DNA from: CAZQQN01 sp964549595
GTDB taxonomy: Bacteria; Bacteroidota; Bacteroidia; CAILMK01; CAYYUA01
Direction of reading: 5' to 3'
Length of the DNA stretch: 15,544 nucleotides
Assembly (NCBI GenBank): GCA_964549595.1
Contig: CAZJWK010000067.1
Coordinates: 1 to 15,544 of the forward strand
This document shows, piece by piece, positions 1 through 6,566 of this stretch (position 1 is its first letter; each line of letters opens with the position of its first letter). The position numbers and the translations under genes are program-made. Under the pieces are notes generated by a model, which was not told the DNA's origin, made no database searches, and saw only the letters and a list, made by a program, of their open reading frames with translations.

Positions 1-17
1 AGGTATACAAGCCCACC

Positions 18-52
18 AAAAAAGGCTTAGCATCAATCGCTAAGCCTTTTTT
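18..52. terminator. Bidirectional intrinsic terminator after ppa
   Basis: A 14-bp perfect stem (AAAAAAGGCTTAGC, 18-31, pairing with 39-52) closes a 7-base loop. Both strands end in a T run, so it can stop transcription in either direction. It lies 10 bases past the ppa stop codon and would end the leftward DUF4783-nadC-ppa unit. It may also end a rightward gene lying off the left edge, which cannot be seen here. Confidence 0.9.
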
Positions 53-62
53 TATTTGCCTT

Positions 63-782
63 TCAGCCTTTATTGTTATCCTTTTGACTATTCTCAATAG
101 CCTCCATTGCTGCCACAGAAAGCTTACTTTCAATATCCCCGAAATTAAACCGATAATCCTGACGACTTTTTCGGATTACTTCGTGTGCTTCTTCCCTGCC
201 GTATATATGGGTAACTTCGCACTTTCGGTGATTCTGACCAGGCATATCTTTATACGTTAGAAAGTAATGCCTGATTCTTTCCACTATTGACTCAGGGCAA
301 TCCTTGATGTCTTTCCACTCCTCATATACTTCATCTCCTTTTAAAACCGCTATAATTTTATCATCAGCCTCTCCCCCATCAATCATTCGCAAACCGCCAA
401 TTGGAATGGCAGGCACCAAAATATCCCCATGGGTAATATTCCTTTCAGTCAAAATAAGAATGTCTAAGGGGTCACCATCTCCCACTATGGCTTCTTTACC
501 TGTTTTTTCTTTACAAAATTCAGCGATATTCTGATCACAAAAAGTTTGGGGAATGAATCCGTATAAAGCAGGTACAATATTGGAAAATTTCTGGGGCCTG
601 TCTACTTTTAAATAGCCAGAGGCCTTGTCAAGTTCATATTTTACCGTATCAGTAGGTACTACTTCGATGTAAGTATTGACAATATTCGGGCAATCATCAC
701 CTATATTAATGCCATGCCAGGGATGGGAACGATACCGAAGGGCCACCATATCCCAAATCTTATTAAATTGACTTTTTTTCAT
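63..782 (-). CDS. ppa: Inorganic pyrophosphatase, family I
   Basis: This soluble enzyme hydrolyses pyrophosphate to two phosphates and so pulls biosynthetic reactions forward. The family I signature DGDPLDILI is at residues 102-110, with D102 and D107 as expected metal ligands and a further acidic pair near D139-D140. Other active-site segments visible are KYELDK (48-53) and YGFIPQT (74-80). At 239 residues it is longer than the roughly 175-residue E. coli enzyme; the extra length lies at the N-terminus and in an acidic/basic C-terminal tail. It lies 75 bases after nadC on the same strand, with no hairpin or TAnnTTTG box between them, so co-transcription is likely. nadC releases pyrophosphate, which this enzyme would remove. 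The ATG start gives the normal family N-terminus. Confidence 0.95.
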   Translation of the reverse strand: MKKSQFNKIWDMVALRYRSHPWHGINIGDDCPNIVNTYIEVVPTDTVKYELDKASGYLKVDRPQKFSNIVPALYGFIPQTFCDQNIAEFCKEKTGKEAIVGDGDPLDILILTERNITHGDILVPAIPIGGLRMIDGGEADDKIIAVLKGDEVYEEWKDIKDCPESIVERIRHYFLTYKDMPGQNHRKCEVTHIYGREEAHEVIRKSRQDYRFNFGDIESKLSVAAMEAIENSQKDNNKG

Positions 783-857
783 AACAAAATCTTTAACCTT
801 TTGAAAATCATTATCTAATAAAAAACTTATTTAAGCGGGTTCTACCATCGCCTATAA

Positions 858-1733
858 TTACGTAGAATGTAAATTTAGACTCAGGTCTAAAGAATGAATA
901 TCCCTTGTGAGCGCACTTGTAGATATAAAATCCACTCCGGTTTCTGCCAACGCCTTAAGGTCTTTTGCCAGAATGCCCCCGGAAGCTTCCGTTTTGAATT
1001 TTCCGTCAATTAATTTTACAGCTTCAAAAATTTCCTTGTTTTCCATATTATCCAGTAAAACCTGGTCGACTCCTCCAATTTCCAGGACTTTCCTTACTTC
1101 CGTCAGATTTCTTGCCTCTACAACAATGGGTAGCCTTAATCCTTTATTTTTAAGGTAAGTTTCCACATTTTTTATGGCCCATTCCATAGACCCGGCGTAG
1201 TCAACGTGATTATCCTTTATAATAATTCCATCATACAGGCCAAAGCGGTGATTTTTTGCACCCCCCACGGCTACTGCCCATTTTTCAAGCATTCTCATGC
1301 CGGGGGTTGTTTTACGGGTATCAAGGATTTGGGCCGGATACTCTGCTATTTGTCCAACCAAATAGTTCGTTTTGGTCGTAATGCCACTTAGGTATTGGAA
1401 AAAATTTAAAATTAACCTTTCAATGGTAAGAATGCTTCTAATGGGTCCTTCTAATTCCAGAACCTCATCCCTCTCTTCTATTGTGGTTCCATCTTTTTTT
1501 AAAAATCTCTTATTAACAGATGAATCAAATTCTTCCAATATAAAATCCGCCAATTGTACTCCACATATGATTCCTTTTTCCTTGGCTACCAGTAAAGCCT
1601 TGCCCTTAGCATCCTCGGGTATGGTAGCTAAAGTAGTGTGGTCTCCATTCTGAATATCTTCTCTTATGGCAAGTTGGATTAGCTCTTTTACTAATGCTTT
1701 TACCCTTTCATTTTTAAATAAATCAGTAGTCAA
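858..1733 (-). CDS. nadC: Nicotinate-nucleotide pyrophosphorylase (carboxylating)
   Basis: Quinolinate phosphoribosyltransferase joins quinolinate to PRPP, giving nicotinate mononucleotide, CO2 and pyrophosphate in de novo NAD synthesis. The family motifs appear in order: ER (104-105), DTRKTTPG (138-145), HRFGLYDGIIIKDNH (162-176), VVEA (204-207), LLDNM (226-230) and EASGG (249-253). These supply the phosphoribosyl- and carboxylate-binding Arg, His and Lys residues and the acidic barrel residues. Its 291 residues match the usual family length. It starts 21 bases after the DUF4783 gene stop, suggesting one transcript. No nadA or nadB is present in the window. Confidence 0.96.
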   Translation of the reverse strand: MTTDLFKNERVKALVKELIQLAIREDIQNGDHTTLATIPEDAKGKALLVAKEKGIICGVQLADFILEEFDSSVNKRFLKKDGTTIEERDEVLELEGPIRSILTIERLILNFFQYLSGITTKTNYLVGQIAEYPAQILDTRKTTPGMRMLEKWAVAVGGAKNHRFGLYDGIIIKDNHVDYAGSMEWAIKNVETYLKNKGLRLPIVVEARNLTEVRKVLEIGGVDQVLLDNMENKEIFEAVKLIDGKFKTEASGGILAKDLKALAETGVDFISTSALTRDIHSLDLSLNLHST

Positions 1734-1754
1734 TTCTGTTTCTTTAGTCAGTTA

Positions 1755-2153
1755 TCATTCTTTTTTGAACCTCAATTCTTTAAGAAAGTTTTTATTTTCA
1801 CCTATTTTTACCAACATATAAGTCCTGAAAGAGCCACTTTCCGTTTTTAAATTCCCGATGGCATATTTAGCCCCATCAGCAGAGGAGCCCTTATGAATGA
1901 TCTTAAATTGTTTAGGACTGTTCTGAGTAAAAAAGTTTTTCAGTTGAATTTCGGCTTTTGTTTTACTGTAAACATCTTGTTCCTCGTTTATAGTAAGTTC
2001 GATTTCTTTTCCAAAAAACCGCGAAATCTCCTTTGCATTGCCGGATTCAATGGCAAGAGCAATTTTGTCAAAAGTCCCCGCTTTCAGTAGAAGAGAAAAA
2101 ACAATAATTATGAAAAATGCTAAAATTCCTCTATAATTGCTTAGTGTACCCAT
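1755..2153 (-). CDS. DUF4783 family protein, exported or membrane-anchored
   Basis: A 132-residue protein with a hydrophobic N-terminal segment (about residues 9-25), either a signal peptide or a membrane anchor. A compact alpha/beta domain follows, beginning FDKIALAIESGNAKEISRFF and ending in a basic LKELRFKKE tail. I recognise it as the Bacteroidota DUF4783 type, a small NTF2-like or cystatin-like fold of unknown function, often found beside nadC; this is recalled, not searched. No catalytic motif is visible. It is first in the leftward unit with nadC and ppa. Upstream there is only an imperfect promoter box (TAGAATTG on the minus strand, 2200-2207), so its promoter is uncertain. Confidence 0.8.
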   Translation of the reverse strand: MGTLSNYRGILAFFIIIVFSLLLKAGTFDKIALAIESGNAKEISRFFGKEIELTINEEQDVYSKTKAEIQLKNFFTQNSPKQFKIIHKGSSADGAKYAIGNLKTESGSFRTYMLVKIGENKNFLKELRFKKE

Positions 2154-2418
2154 AGCTACAACTTTAAAATTGCTTAATTGATTTATTTCAAATTTTGTAC
2201 AATTCTAATGAACAACATGCATTTTTAAACATTTTTTAACGATCTTCTTTTCTTAATTAACCATATCCTAAAGTGAATATTGTTTTGGCTAACTTTAAAA
2301 ACGGAATCCATCTAAACTTTCCTGAACTTTTCGGCTAAAATTTTAATTAATCCCTGAAAACATTTTTTATAAAAGAACGCCTGAGTAAATTTGAAAATCC
2401 GCTTATAACTTAGTAAAA
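2154..2418. other. Divergent spacer between DUF4783 gene and gpmI
   Basis: These 265 very AT-rich bases separate the leftward DUF4783-nadC-ppa unit from rightward gpmI. No open frame of note, RNA gene or strong hairpin was seen. It must carry promoters for both sides, but only the gpmI-side box at 2386-2393 is a clean match. Confidence 0.6.
2386..2393 (+). promoter_or_regulatory. Predicted promoter -7 box for gpmI
   Basis: TAAATTTG matches the Bacteroidota -7 consensus TAnnTTTG exactly. A T-rich stretch (2363-2368) lies about where the -33 TTG element belongs, but no clean TTTG is present. Transcription would start near 2400, leaving a leader of about 18 bases before the gpmI ATG. Confidence 0.45.
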
Positions 2419-3969
2419 ATGGCACAACAAAAAACCGCTGTGATTATTTTAGATGGTTGGGCTCATGGTCCGAAAAATTCCGAAATTAATGCTGTGGAAA
2501 AGGCTAACACACCTTTTGTGGATCAATTATACGAGCAATACCCCAATGCCGAATTAAAAACTTCCGGGGAGGATGTAGGTTTACCGGAAGGACAAATGGG
2601 CAATTCTGAAGTCGGGCACTTGAATATCGGTGCCGGAAGAATAGTCTATCAACCTCTGGTCCGGATTAATAAAGCCATTGAAGATAAAAGCCTTCACGAA
2701 AATGAAGTCCTGAAAAACGCCATTCAATATGCCAAAACCCACAAGAAAAAGATCCATTTACTGGGTTTGGTTTCTGACGGAGGGGTTCATTCTCATATAA
2801 ACCATTTGAAAGGACTTTGTGATATTGTAAAAAGCTGTAATTACCACGATCTTTACATTCATGCTTTCACAGATGGCAGGGACACAGATCCCAAATCAGG
2901 GGTCGGCTACATTCAAGCTTTACAGCAATACTTAAAGAAATCGACCGGGAGGATTGCCTCCATTATTGGCCGTTATTTTGCCATGGATAGGGATAACCGA
3001 TGGGAAAGGGTTAAAAAAGCTTATGACCTTCTTGTGAAAGGGAAGGGCAAGAAATATCGAGAAGCTACGAAAGCCATAATGGAATCCTACGAGCAAGGTA
3101 CTACGGATGAATTTATTGATCCCATAGCACTGACCAATGAGGATGACCAACCCGTAGCCACCATTGATAAAGGAGATGTGGTGATTTTCTTTAATTTCCG
3201 TACGGATAGAGGAAGGGAATTAACCATGGTTCTTACCCAAAAGGATTTTCCGGATTACGGAATGCAAACCTTGGATTTGAAGTATTTGACCATGACTCAA
3301 TATGACAAAAACTTTGAGGATATAGAAGTGATCCTCGATAATGAGGCTCCTGTTAATACATTAGGGGAAGTTATTGCCAATCAGGGTTTAACGCAGTTAA
3401 GGATTGCTGAAACCGAAAAATATCCTCACGTCACTTATTTCTTTTCTGGTGGAAGAGAAAAACAGTTCTCAGGAGAATTTCGCAAAATGATTCCATCCCC
3501 AAAAGTTTCTACTTATGACCACAAACCTTCCATGAGTGCAGATTATGTAACAAAAGAATTTATTCAAGAGGTAAATGAAAACGAACCGGACTTCATTATC
3601 CTGAACTTTGCAAACCCTGATATGGTAGGACATACAGGCGTATTCAATGCGGTAGTGGAAGCACTGGAAACCGTAGACGCTTGTTTAAAGCAAGTAATAG
3701 AAGTCCTTCAAGCGCATAATTACGAGTGTTTGGTGACTGCAGACCACGGAAATGCGGATTTCATGGTGAACCAGGATGGCACCCCGAATACTGCCCACAC
3801 CAACAATCCGGTCCCTATATTTTTATTAACGGGAAATAAGGAATTAAAAATTAACGAGGGCAAGTTGGCCGACATTGCTCCTACCGTCCTTCAATTAATG
3901 GAATGGGAAGTACCTTCTGAAATGACCGGCACTTCCCTTCTCTCAAAACAAGTGGAAACAAAGCACTAA
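2419..3969 (+). CDS. gpmI: 2,3-bisphosphoglycerate-independent phosphoglycerate mutase
   Basis: This enzyme interconverts 3- and 2-phosphoglycerate in glycolysis and gluconeogenesis through a phosphoserine intermediate and two metal ions. The alkaline-phosphatase-fold motifs are clear: IILDGW with D12 near the N-terminus, GQMGNSEVGHLNIGAG with nucleophile S63, HAFTDGRDTDP, ANPDMVGHTG, TADHGNAD and AHTNNPVP near the C-terminus. The length of 516 residues is normal for the family. The ATG at 2419 gives the standard N-terminus. It is preceded by its own promoter candidate and followed after 15 bases by a lipoprotein gene that probably shares the transcript. Confidence 0.97.
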   Translation: MAQQKTAVIILDGWAHGPKNSEINAVEKANTPFVDQLYEQYPNAELKTSGEDVGLPEGQMGNSEVGHLNIGAGRIVYQPLVRINKAIEDKSLHENEVLKNAIQYAKTHKKKIHLLGLVSDGGVHSHINHLKGLCDIVKSCNYHDLYIHAFTDGRDTDPKSGVGYIQALQQYLKKSTGRIASIIGRYFAMDRDNRWERVKKAYDLLVKGKGKKYREATKAIMESYEQGTTDEFIDPIALTNEDDQPVATIDKGDVVIFFNFRTDRGRELTMVLTQKDFPDYGMQTLDLKYLTMTQYDKNFEDIEVILDNEAPVNTLGEVIANQGLTQLRIAETEKYPHVTYFFSGGREKQFSGEFRKMIPSPKVSTYDHKPSMSADYVTKEFIQEVNENEPDFIILNFANPDMVGHTGVFNAVVEALETVDACLKQVIEVLQAHNYECLVTADHGNADFMVNQDGTPNTAHTNNPVPIFLLTGNKELKINEGKLADIAPTVLQLMEWEVPSEMTGTSLLSKQVETKH

Positions 3970-3984
3970 AGCCATAAAAAATCC

Positions 3985-4599
3985 ATGAAAGGATTTTATC
4001 CCTACTTTATCAGAACGATATCCCCTTTATTAATCTTGCTTTTAGGCCTTCAGGGTTGCGTTACCAATGAGGAAAAAGCCTTCAAAATTGATAAATATTT
4101 TAATCTCAAGAAATTGGTCGATTACCAATTAGCCTATTACCGGGAAAACCCACCGGAATCAATCAAGAAAACTTTTATTTTAGAGGGTAAAAAGGAAAAG
4201 AAAACGCAAAATTTAAATTCCCTGGAAGAAATTAAGACCATTTTGGAATCCGCAAATATTAATAAACCAGGATTCAGAGGGATTTATAAGGTAAAAAAAG
4301 CCCATGAAACAGAAGGAAATGATACCCTTTCCAGCGTGATAGAAAATGATTTGAAAACAGAAGAATCTGCCAATGTGGAAAGAATAAAAGCTTATTATCA
4401 GGGTCCTCCTAAACGGAAAAATTTGTATGCTGTATTGATCTACAAAAACAGGGATAATTTTTTATACAAAAACAGCCAATTAATTGCCTTAAAAAATTTC
4501 GAAGATGGTTACCTTAAAAAATTAACCATTGAAGGGAAACAAACAATCTTATTTTTCAATCCGAGTTGGTTCAAAGTTCAAATCCAAATTGAAAAGTAG
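3985..4599 (+). CDS. Small lipoprotein of unknown function behind gpmI
   Basis: I do not recognise this 204-residue protein. It has a lipoprotein signal: a hydrophobic stretch ending LLLGLQGC, with the lipid-bearing Cys at residue 25. The mature start CVTNEE is acidic a few residues in, which in Bacteroidota can mark export to the cell surface (inference). The mature part is rich in Lys and Glu, with a helical region at about 28-60, a charged middle, and a likely beta-rich C-terminus with repeated aromatic/aliphatic strands (YAVLIYKN, TILFFNPSWFKVQI). No enzyme motif is visible. It begins 15 bases after gpmI and probably rides on its transcript; a metabolic link to gpmI is not implied. It faces the next lipoprotein gene tail to tail. 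Confidence 0.75.
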   Translation: MKGFYPYFIRTISPLLILLLGLQGCVTNEEKAFKIDKYFNLKKLVDYQLAYYRENPPESIKKTFILEGKKEKKTQNLNSLEEIKTILESANINKPGFRGIYKVKKAHETEGNDTLSSVIENDLKTEESANVERIKAYYQGPPKRKNLYAVLIYKNRDNFLYKNSQLIALKNFEDGYLKKLTIEGKQTILFFNPSWFKVQIQIEK

Positions 4600-4607
4600 C
4601 TCAATTT
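4586..4607. terminator. Possible weak hairpin at convergent lipoprotein stops
   Basis: AAATTGA (4586-4592) pairs with TCAATTT (4601-4607) around an 8-base loop. The hairpin spans both stop codons of the converging genes. The stem is short and AT-rich and only a short T run follows, so terminator activity is doubtful, but no other candidate exists at this junction. Confidence 0.3.
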
Positions 4608-5116
4608 TCCAGTGAGGGCTTTGAATTAACCACGTTATAAGCGGTATCTACCCGGAATATCTTTTTTTGTTGGCTATCAGCCATTTGGTAATCATGCGGA
4701 ATTTTATAACCCACTAAACGGGGTTCGTAATTGGTTTTAAAATTTTCTATCATCGACCTCCTCTTCTTCATATTCTGTTGCTTGTGCTTTAAAACTTTTT
4801 TAAAGCTATCCTTATTGCTTGGTAAAGCAGTGTTAAGTTTCGTTTTAAGACCGAAAATTTCCGCGGAGAGTTTAAAGGTGTCTGTCAGTTCCTGGAATTT
4901 ATTGGTAGATTTCAGTGGTAAATAAACACTATCAATAGTGCCAAAACTTTTGGGCTTATAGTCAGAATCTTTACCGGCCTTTTCTTTCAAATGATCTTTA
5001 ACGGCACTTTTGACTTTATCCTTATGGCCAGGCTGACAACCCACTAAGGTAAAAATGGCTAAAAATCCGAGAATAAAAAAATTAAAGCGTCCGGGTATTA
5101 TGCTTTCCTTTTTCAT
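4601..5116 (-). CDS. Lipoprotein of unknown function (distal of pair)
   Basis: This is a 171-residue predicted lipoprotein, with a hydrophobic signal ending TLVGC and the lipidated Cys at residue 27. The mature part begins with a basic helical stretch (KVKSAVKDHLKEKAG), then DYKPKSFGTIDSVYLPL, a Lys-rich helical region with coiled-coil character (about 75-125), and a C-terminal part starting NYEPRLVGYKIPHDYQ. This layout, a YxPxxFGxIDS element, a long helix and a closing LVGYKIPH-like element, recalls uncharacterised Bacteroidota lipoproteins I have seen, but I cannot name a family. It starts 25 bases after the other small lipoprotein gene on the same strand, probably in one operon. Its stop is one base from the converging stop at 4599. 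Confidence 0.75.
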   Translation of the reverse strand: MKKESIIPGRFNFFILGFLAIFTLVGCQPGHKDKVKSAVKDHLKEKAGKDSDYKPKSFGTIDSVYLPLKSTNKFQELTDTFKLSAEIFGLKTKLNTALPSNKDSFKKVLKHKQQNMKKRRSMIENFKTNYEPRLVGYKIPHDYQMADSQQKKIFRVDTAYNVVNSKPSLEN

Positions 5117-5141
5117 AAATCCACATCAAATTTTAGTGTTA

Positions 5142-5429
5142 CTATTGGTAAGCATTGGGCCTGTAGTGGTAAATCACCTCCTCAGTGTCATGCTTATTTT
5201 TTAAGTAATTTTTTATAGCCCTTACTTCGCGTTGAGGTAAGTCTTTAGAACTTACAACCATTACACGGAAATTGCGCTGAGTAACCAGGTTTGAATTGTT
5301 CACAAAAGTATCCGTCCAAGCTTTAATCTCAGGTTGCTCGATTAATTTTTTAACCGCTTCTTCGTTATACGTAGAGCGGCAAGCAAAAAAAACAACAAAA
5401 ATTAAAAAGAGGGGAAGGACTTTTCTCAT
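5142..5429 (-). CDS. Very small lipoprotein of unknown function
   Basis: A 95-residue predicted lipoprotein. The signal MRKVLPLFLIFVVFFAC places the lipidated Cys at residue 17. The mature part is only about 79 residues: an acidic helix (YNEEAVKKLIEQPEIKAWTDTF), a strand-like FRVMVVSS, then a basic helix (REVRAIKNYLKNK) and a Tyr/His-rich end (VIYHYRPNAYQ). No known motif is visible. The ATG at 5429 is preferred to an in-frame TTG two codons earlier because it gives a textbook signal peptide. A promoter box lies about 32 bases upstream. It heads a two-gene unit with the 171-residue lipoprotein. Confidence 0.7.
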   Translation of the reverse strand: MRKVLPLFLIFVVFFACRSTYNEEAVKKLIEQPEIKAWTDTFVNNSNLVTQRNFRVMVVSSKDLPQREVRAIKNYLKNKHDTEEVIYHYRPNAYQ

Positions 5430-5460
5430 TTCCAAAATTTTTTTTGACTTTAAAACAAGG

Positions 5461-5468
5461 CAAAATTA
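5461..5468 (-). promoter_or_regulatory. Predicted promoter -7 box for the lipoprotein pair
   Basis: On the minus strand this reads TAATTTTG, an exact TAnnTTTG match, about 32 bases before the ATG at 5429. The -33 region is not a clear TTTG. It would drive the two-lipoprotein unit 5429-4601. Confidence 0.45.
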
Positions 5469-5620
5469 ATGTTTTCCTGTCGCATTTATTAATTACCTCC
5501 AAAAAAGGTTTTCCCTATACAGGTATTCGCCATAAGGTTCTTAATCATTTAAAGGAAATGAAATACCTACCTTGATAATAACTTTTATTAGCTTTAAAAG
5601 GCTTAACCAGAAAAAATGTA

Positions 5621-5703
5621 AAATGCCTGAACAGTAGTATAACCAAGATTTCAATCAGGAGAAGATGAATAGCAAGATTTTATTTGACTATTGACAGGCA
5701 TTT
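5621..5703 (-). terminator. Long inverted repeat after the hydratase gene, possible terminator
   Basis: AAATGCCTG (5621-5629) is the exact reverse complement of 5695-5703. The pairing extends inward (CAGTAGT with ACTATTG, one mismatch after a small internal loop), making a stem of about 16 bp around a loop of roughly 50 bases. On the minus strand it begins at the hydratase stop codon and is followed by a T-rich tail (TTTTACATTTTTT), as for a terminator, although the loop is unusually large. A direct repeat CAAGATTT (5644-5651, 5673-5680) lies within the loop. Confidence 0.4.
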
Positions 5704-6490
5704 ATTCACCTTTAAAAACGGGATCCCGTTTTTCAATAAAAGCATTCATACCTTCTTTTTGGTCAGCTGAGGCGAATAACAAATAAAAGTTTTTCCGCTC
5801 ATATTGAAGCCCCTCTTGTAATCCCGTTTCGAAAGCCTTTTTTACAGAATCCTTAGCCATTTCCAAAGCAACCGGTGAATGGGCAGCCACCTCTTTGGCC
5901 AAATTTACTGCTTCCTCCAGGTAAAGTTCTACCGGTACGATTCTATTGATCAACCCGGCATCTTTGGCTTCTTCTGCAGAAATGANNNNNNNNNNCCCGG
6001 TCAGGGCCATTTCCATAGCCCGAGCTTTCCCCACTGCACGCGTCAAGCGTTGCGTACCACCTGCACCGGGCATAACACCGATTTTTATTTCGGGCTGCCC
6101 AAATTTGGCCGTTTCTGAGGCTACAACCATATCGCAAGTCATGGAAAGCTCACAACCGCCTCCTAAAGCAAAACCTGAAACAGCTGCTATCAAAGGTTTT
6201 TTGGTTTTGTAAATCTGATCCCACGTGCTGAACTGATCCGCTTTCAGCATATCCACCGGACTTTTCTCAACCATTTGTTTAATGTCTGCTCCTGCTGCAA
6301 AAGCTTTTTCATTCCCAGTTAAGACCACAGCCCTAACCTCATCATTTTCATCCAGGGATTTCAAAGCCGTTTGTAATTCCTGCATCAATGGCTGATTAAG
6401 GGCATTCATAGCTTTTGGTCTATTCAGCCGGACGAGTGCAATGTGCTTTTCATAGTGGGGCTCCACGAGGATATTTTCAAACTCAGCCAT
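5702..6490 (-). CDS. Enoyl-CoA hydratase / crotonase family protein
   Basis: Adds water across 2-enoyl-CoA, most likely in fatty-acid beta-oxidation. The crotonase fold is clear: RPKAMNALN (24-32), AFAAGADI (63-70) with the oxyanion-hole backbone, SGFALGGGCELSMTCD (105-120) and FGQPEIKIGVMPGAGG (130-145). E114 and E134 sit 20 residues apart, as do the catalytic pair E144/E164 of mammalian mitochondrial hydratase; having both glutamates favours hydratase over other crotonase activities. The C-terminal KRDPVFKG is typical. Ten unknown bases fall in the codons after ALTG; the frame continues correctly on both sides. It lies 76 bases after the permease gene with its own promoter box, so it may be transcribed alone. 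Which CoA substrate it uses cannot be told. Confidence 0.93.
   Translation of the reverse strand: MAEFENILVEPHYEKHIALVRLNRPKAMNALNQPLMQELQTALKSLDENDEVRAVVLTGNEKAFAAGADIKQMVEKSPVDMLKADQFSTWDQIYKTKKPLIAAVSGFALGGGCELSMTCDMVVASETAKFGQPEIKIGVMPGAGGTQRLTRAVGKARAMEMALTGXXXXISAEEAKDAGLINRIVPVELYLEEAVNLAKEVAAHSPVALEMAKDSVKKAFETGLQEGLQYERKNFYLLFASADQKEGMNAFIEKRDPVFKGE
5714..5733. repeat. Perfect 20-base palindrome inside the hydratase 3' end
   Basis: AAAAACGGGATCCCGTTTTT is its own reverse complement. In RNA it could fold as an 8-bp stem with a GATC loop followed by T residues, a miniature terminator-like shape, 10 bases before the stop codon. It encodes part of the conserved KRDPVFKG tail, so coding constraint explains part of it. 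Confidence 0.7.
5986..5995. other. Assembly gap (10 N)
   Basis: Ten undetermined bases within the hydratase gene. The reading frame holds across them, but family comparison suggests that about 4 bases, not 10, are really missing. Confidence 0.95.
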
Positions 6491-6517
6491 ATAATTTGTT
6501 TTTTAGGTTGATAAGGT

Positions 6518-6525
6518 CAAAGTTA
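6518..6525 (-). promoter_or_regulatory. Predicted promoter -7 box for the hydratase gene
   Basis: On the minus strand this reads TAACTTTG, an exact TAnnTTTG match, 27 bases before the hydratase ATG. No clear -33 TTTG is seen at the usual distance. It suggests expression separate from tgt and the permease. Confidence 0.45.
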
Positions 6526-6566
6526 AAATACGCTGGTAAAAACTTCCTAACCATAATTCAAAGGGG

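Noticed and set aside
304..534. Plus-strand open frames inside ppa, and similar ones inside nadC, tgt, ansA-type and barrel genes.
   Set aside because: They lie antisense to well-recognised genes, have no family features and no promoter or start context.
2200..2207. TAGAATTG on the minus strand as promoter for the DUF4783 gene.
   Set aside because: It has one mismatch to the consensus and no -33 element, so it was not listed as a feature.
5521..5568. Inverted repeat AGGTATT (5521-5527) and AATACCT (5562-5568).
   Set aside because: Seven-base arms 34 bases apart are easily found by chance in AT-rich DNA.
5665..5694. A 9-codon frame (MNSKILFDY) preceded by AGGAGAAG, a good Shine-Dalgarno match.
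   Set aside because: Too short to tell from chance, inside the loop of the inverted repeat, and Shine-Dalgarno sequences carry little weight in Bacteroidota.
5719..5728. The GGATCC core as a cloning or engineering scar.
   Set aside because: It encodes the conserved RDPVF tail of the hydratase with no foreign sequence around it.
5981..6000. Possible frameshift or pseudogene at the N run.
   Set aside because: The same frame continues on both sides with family motifs intact, so the gap alone explains it.
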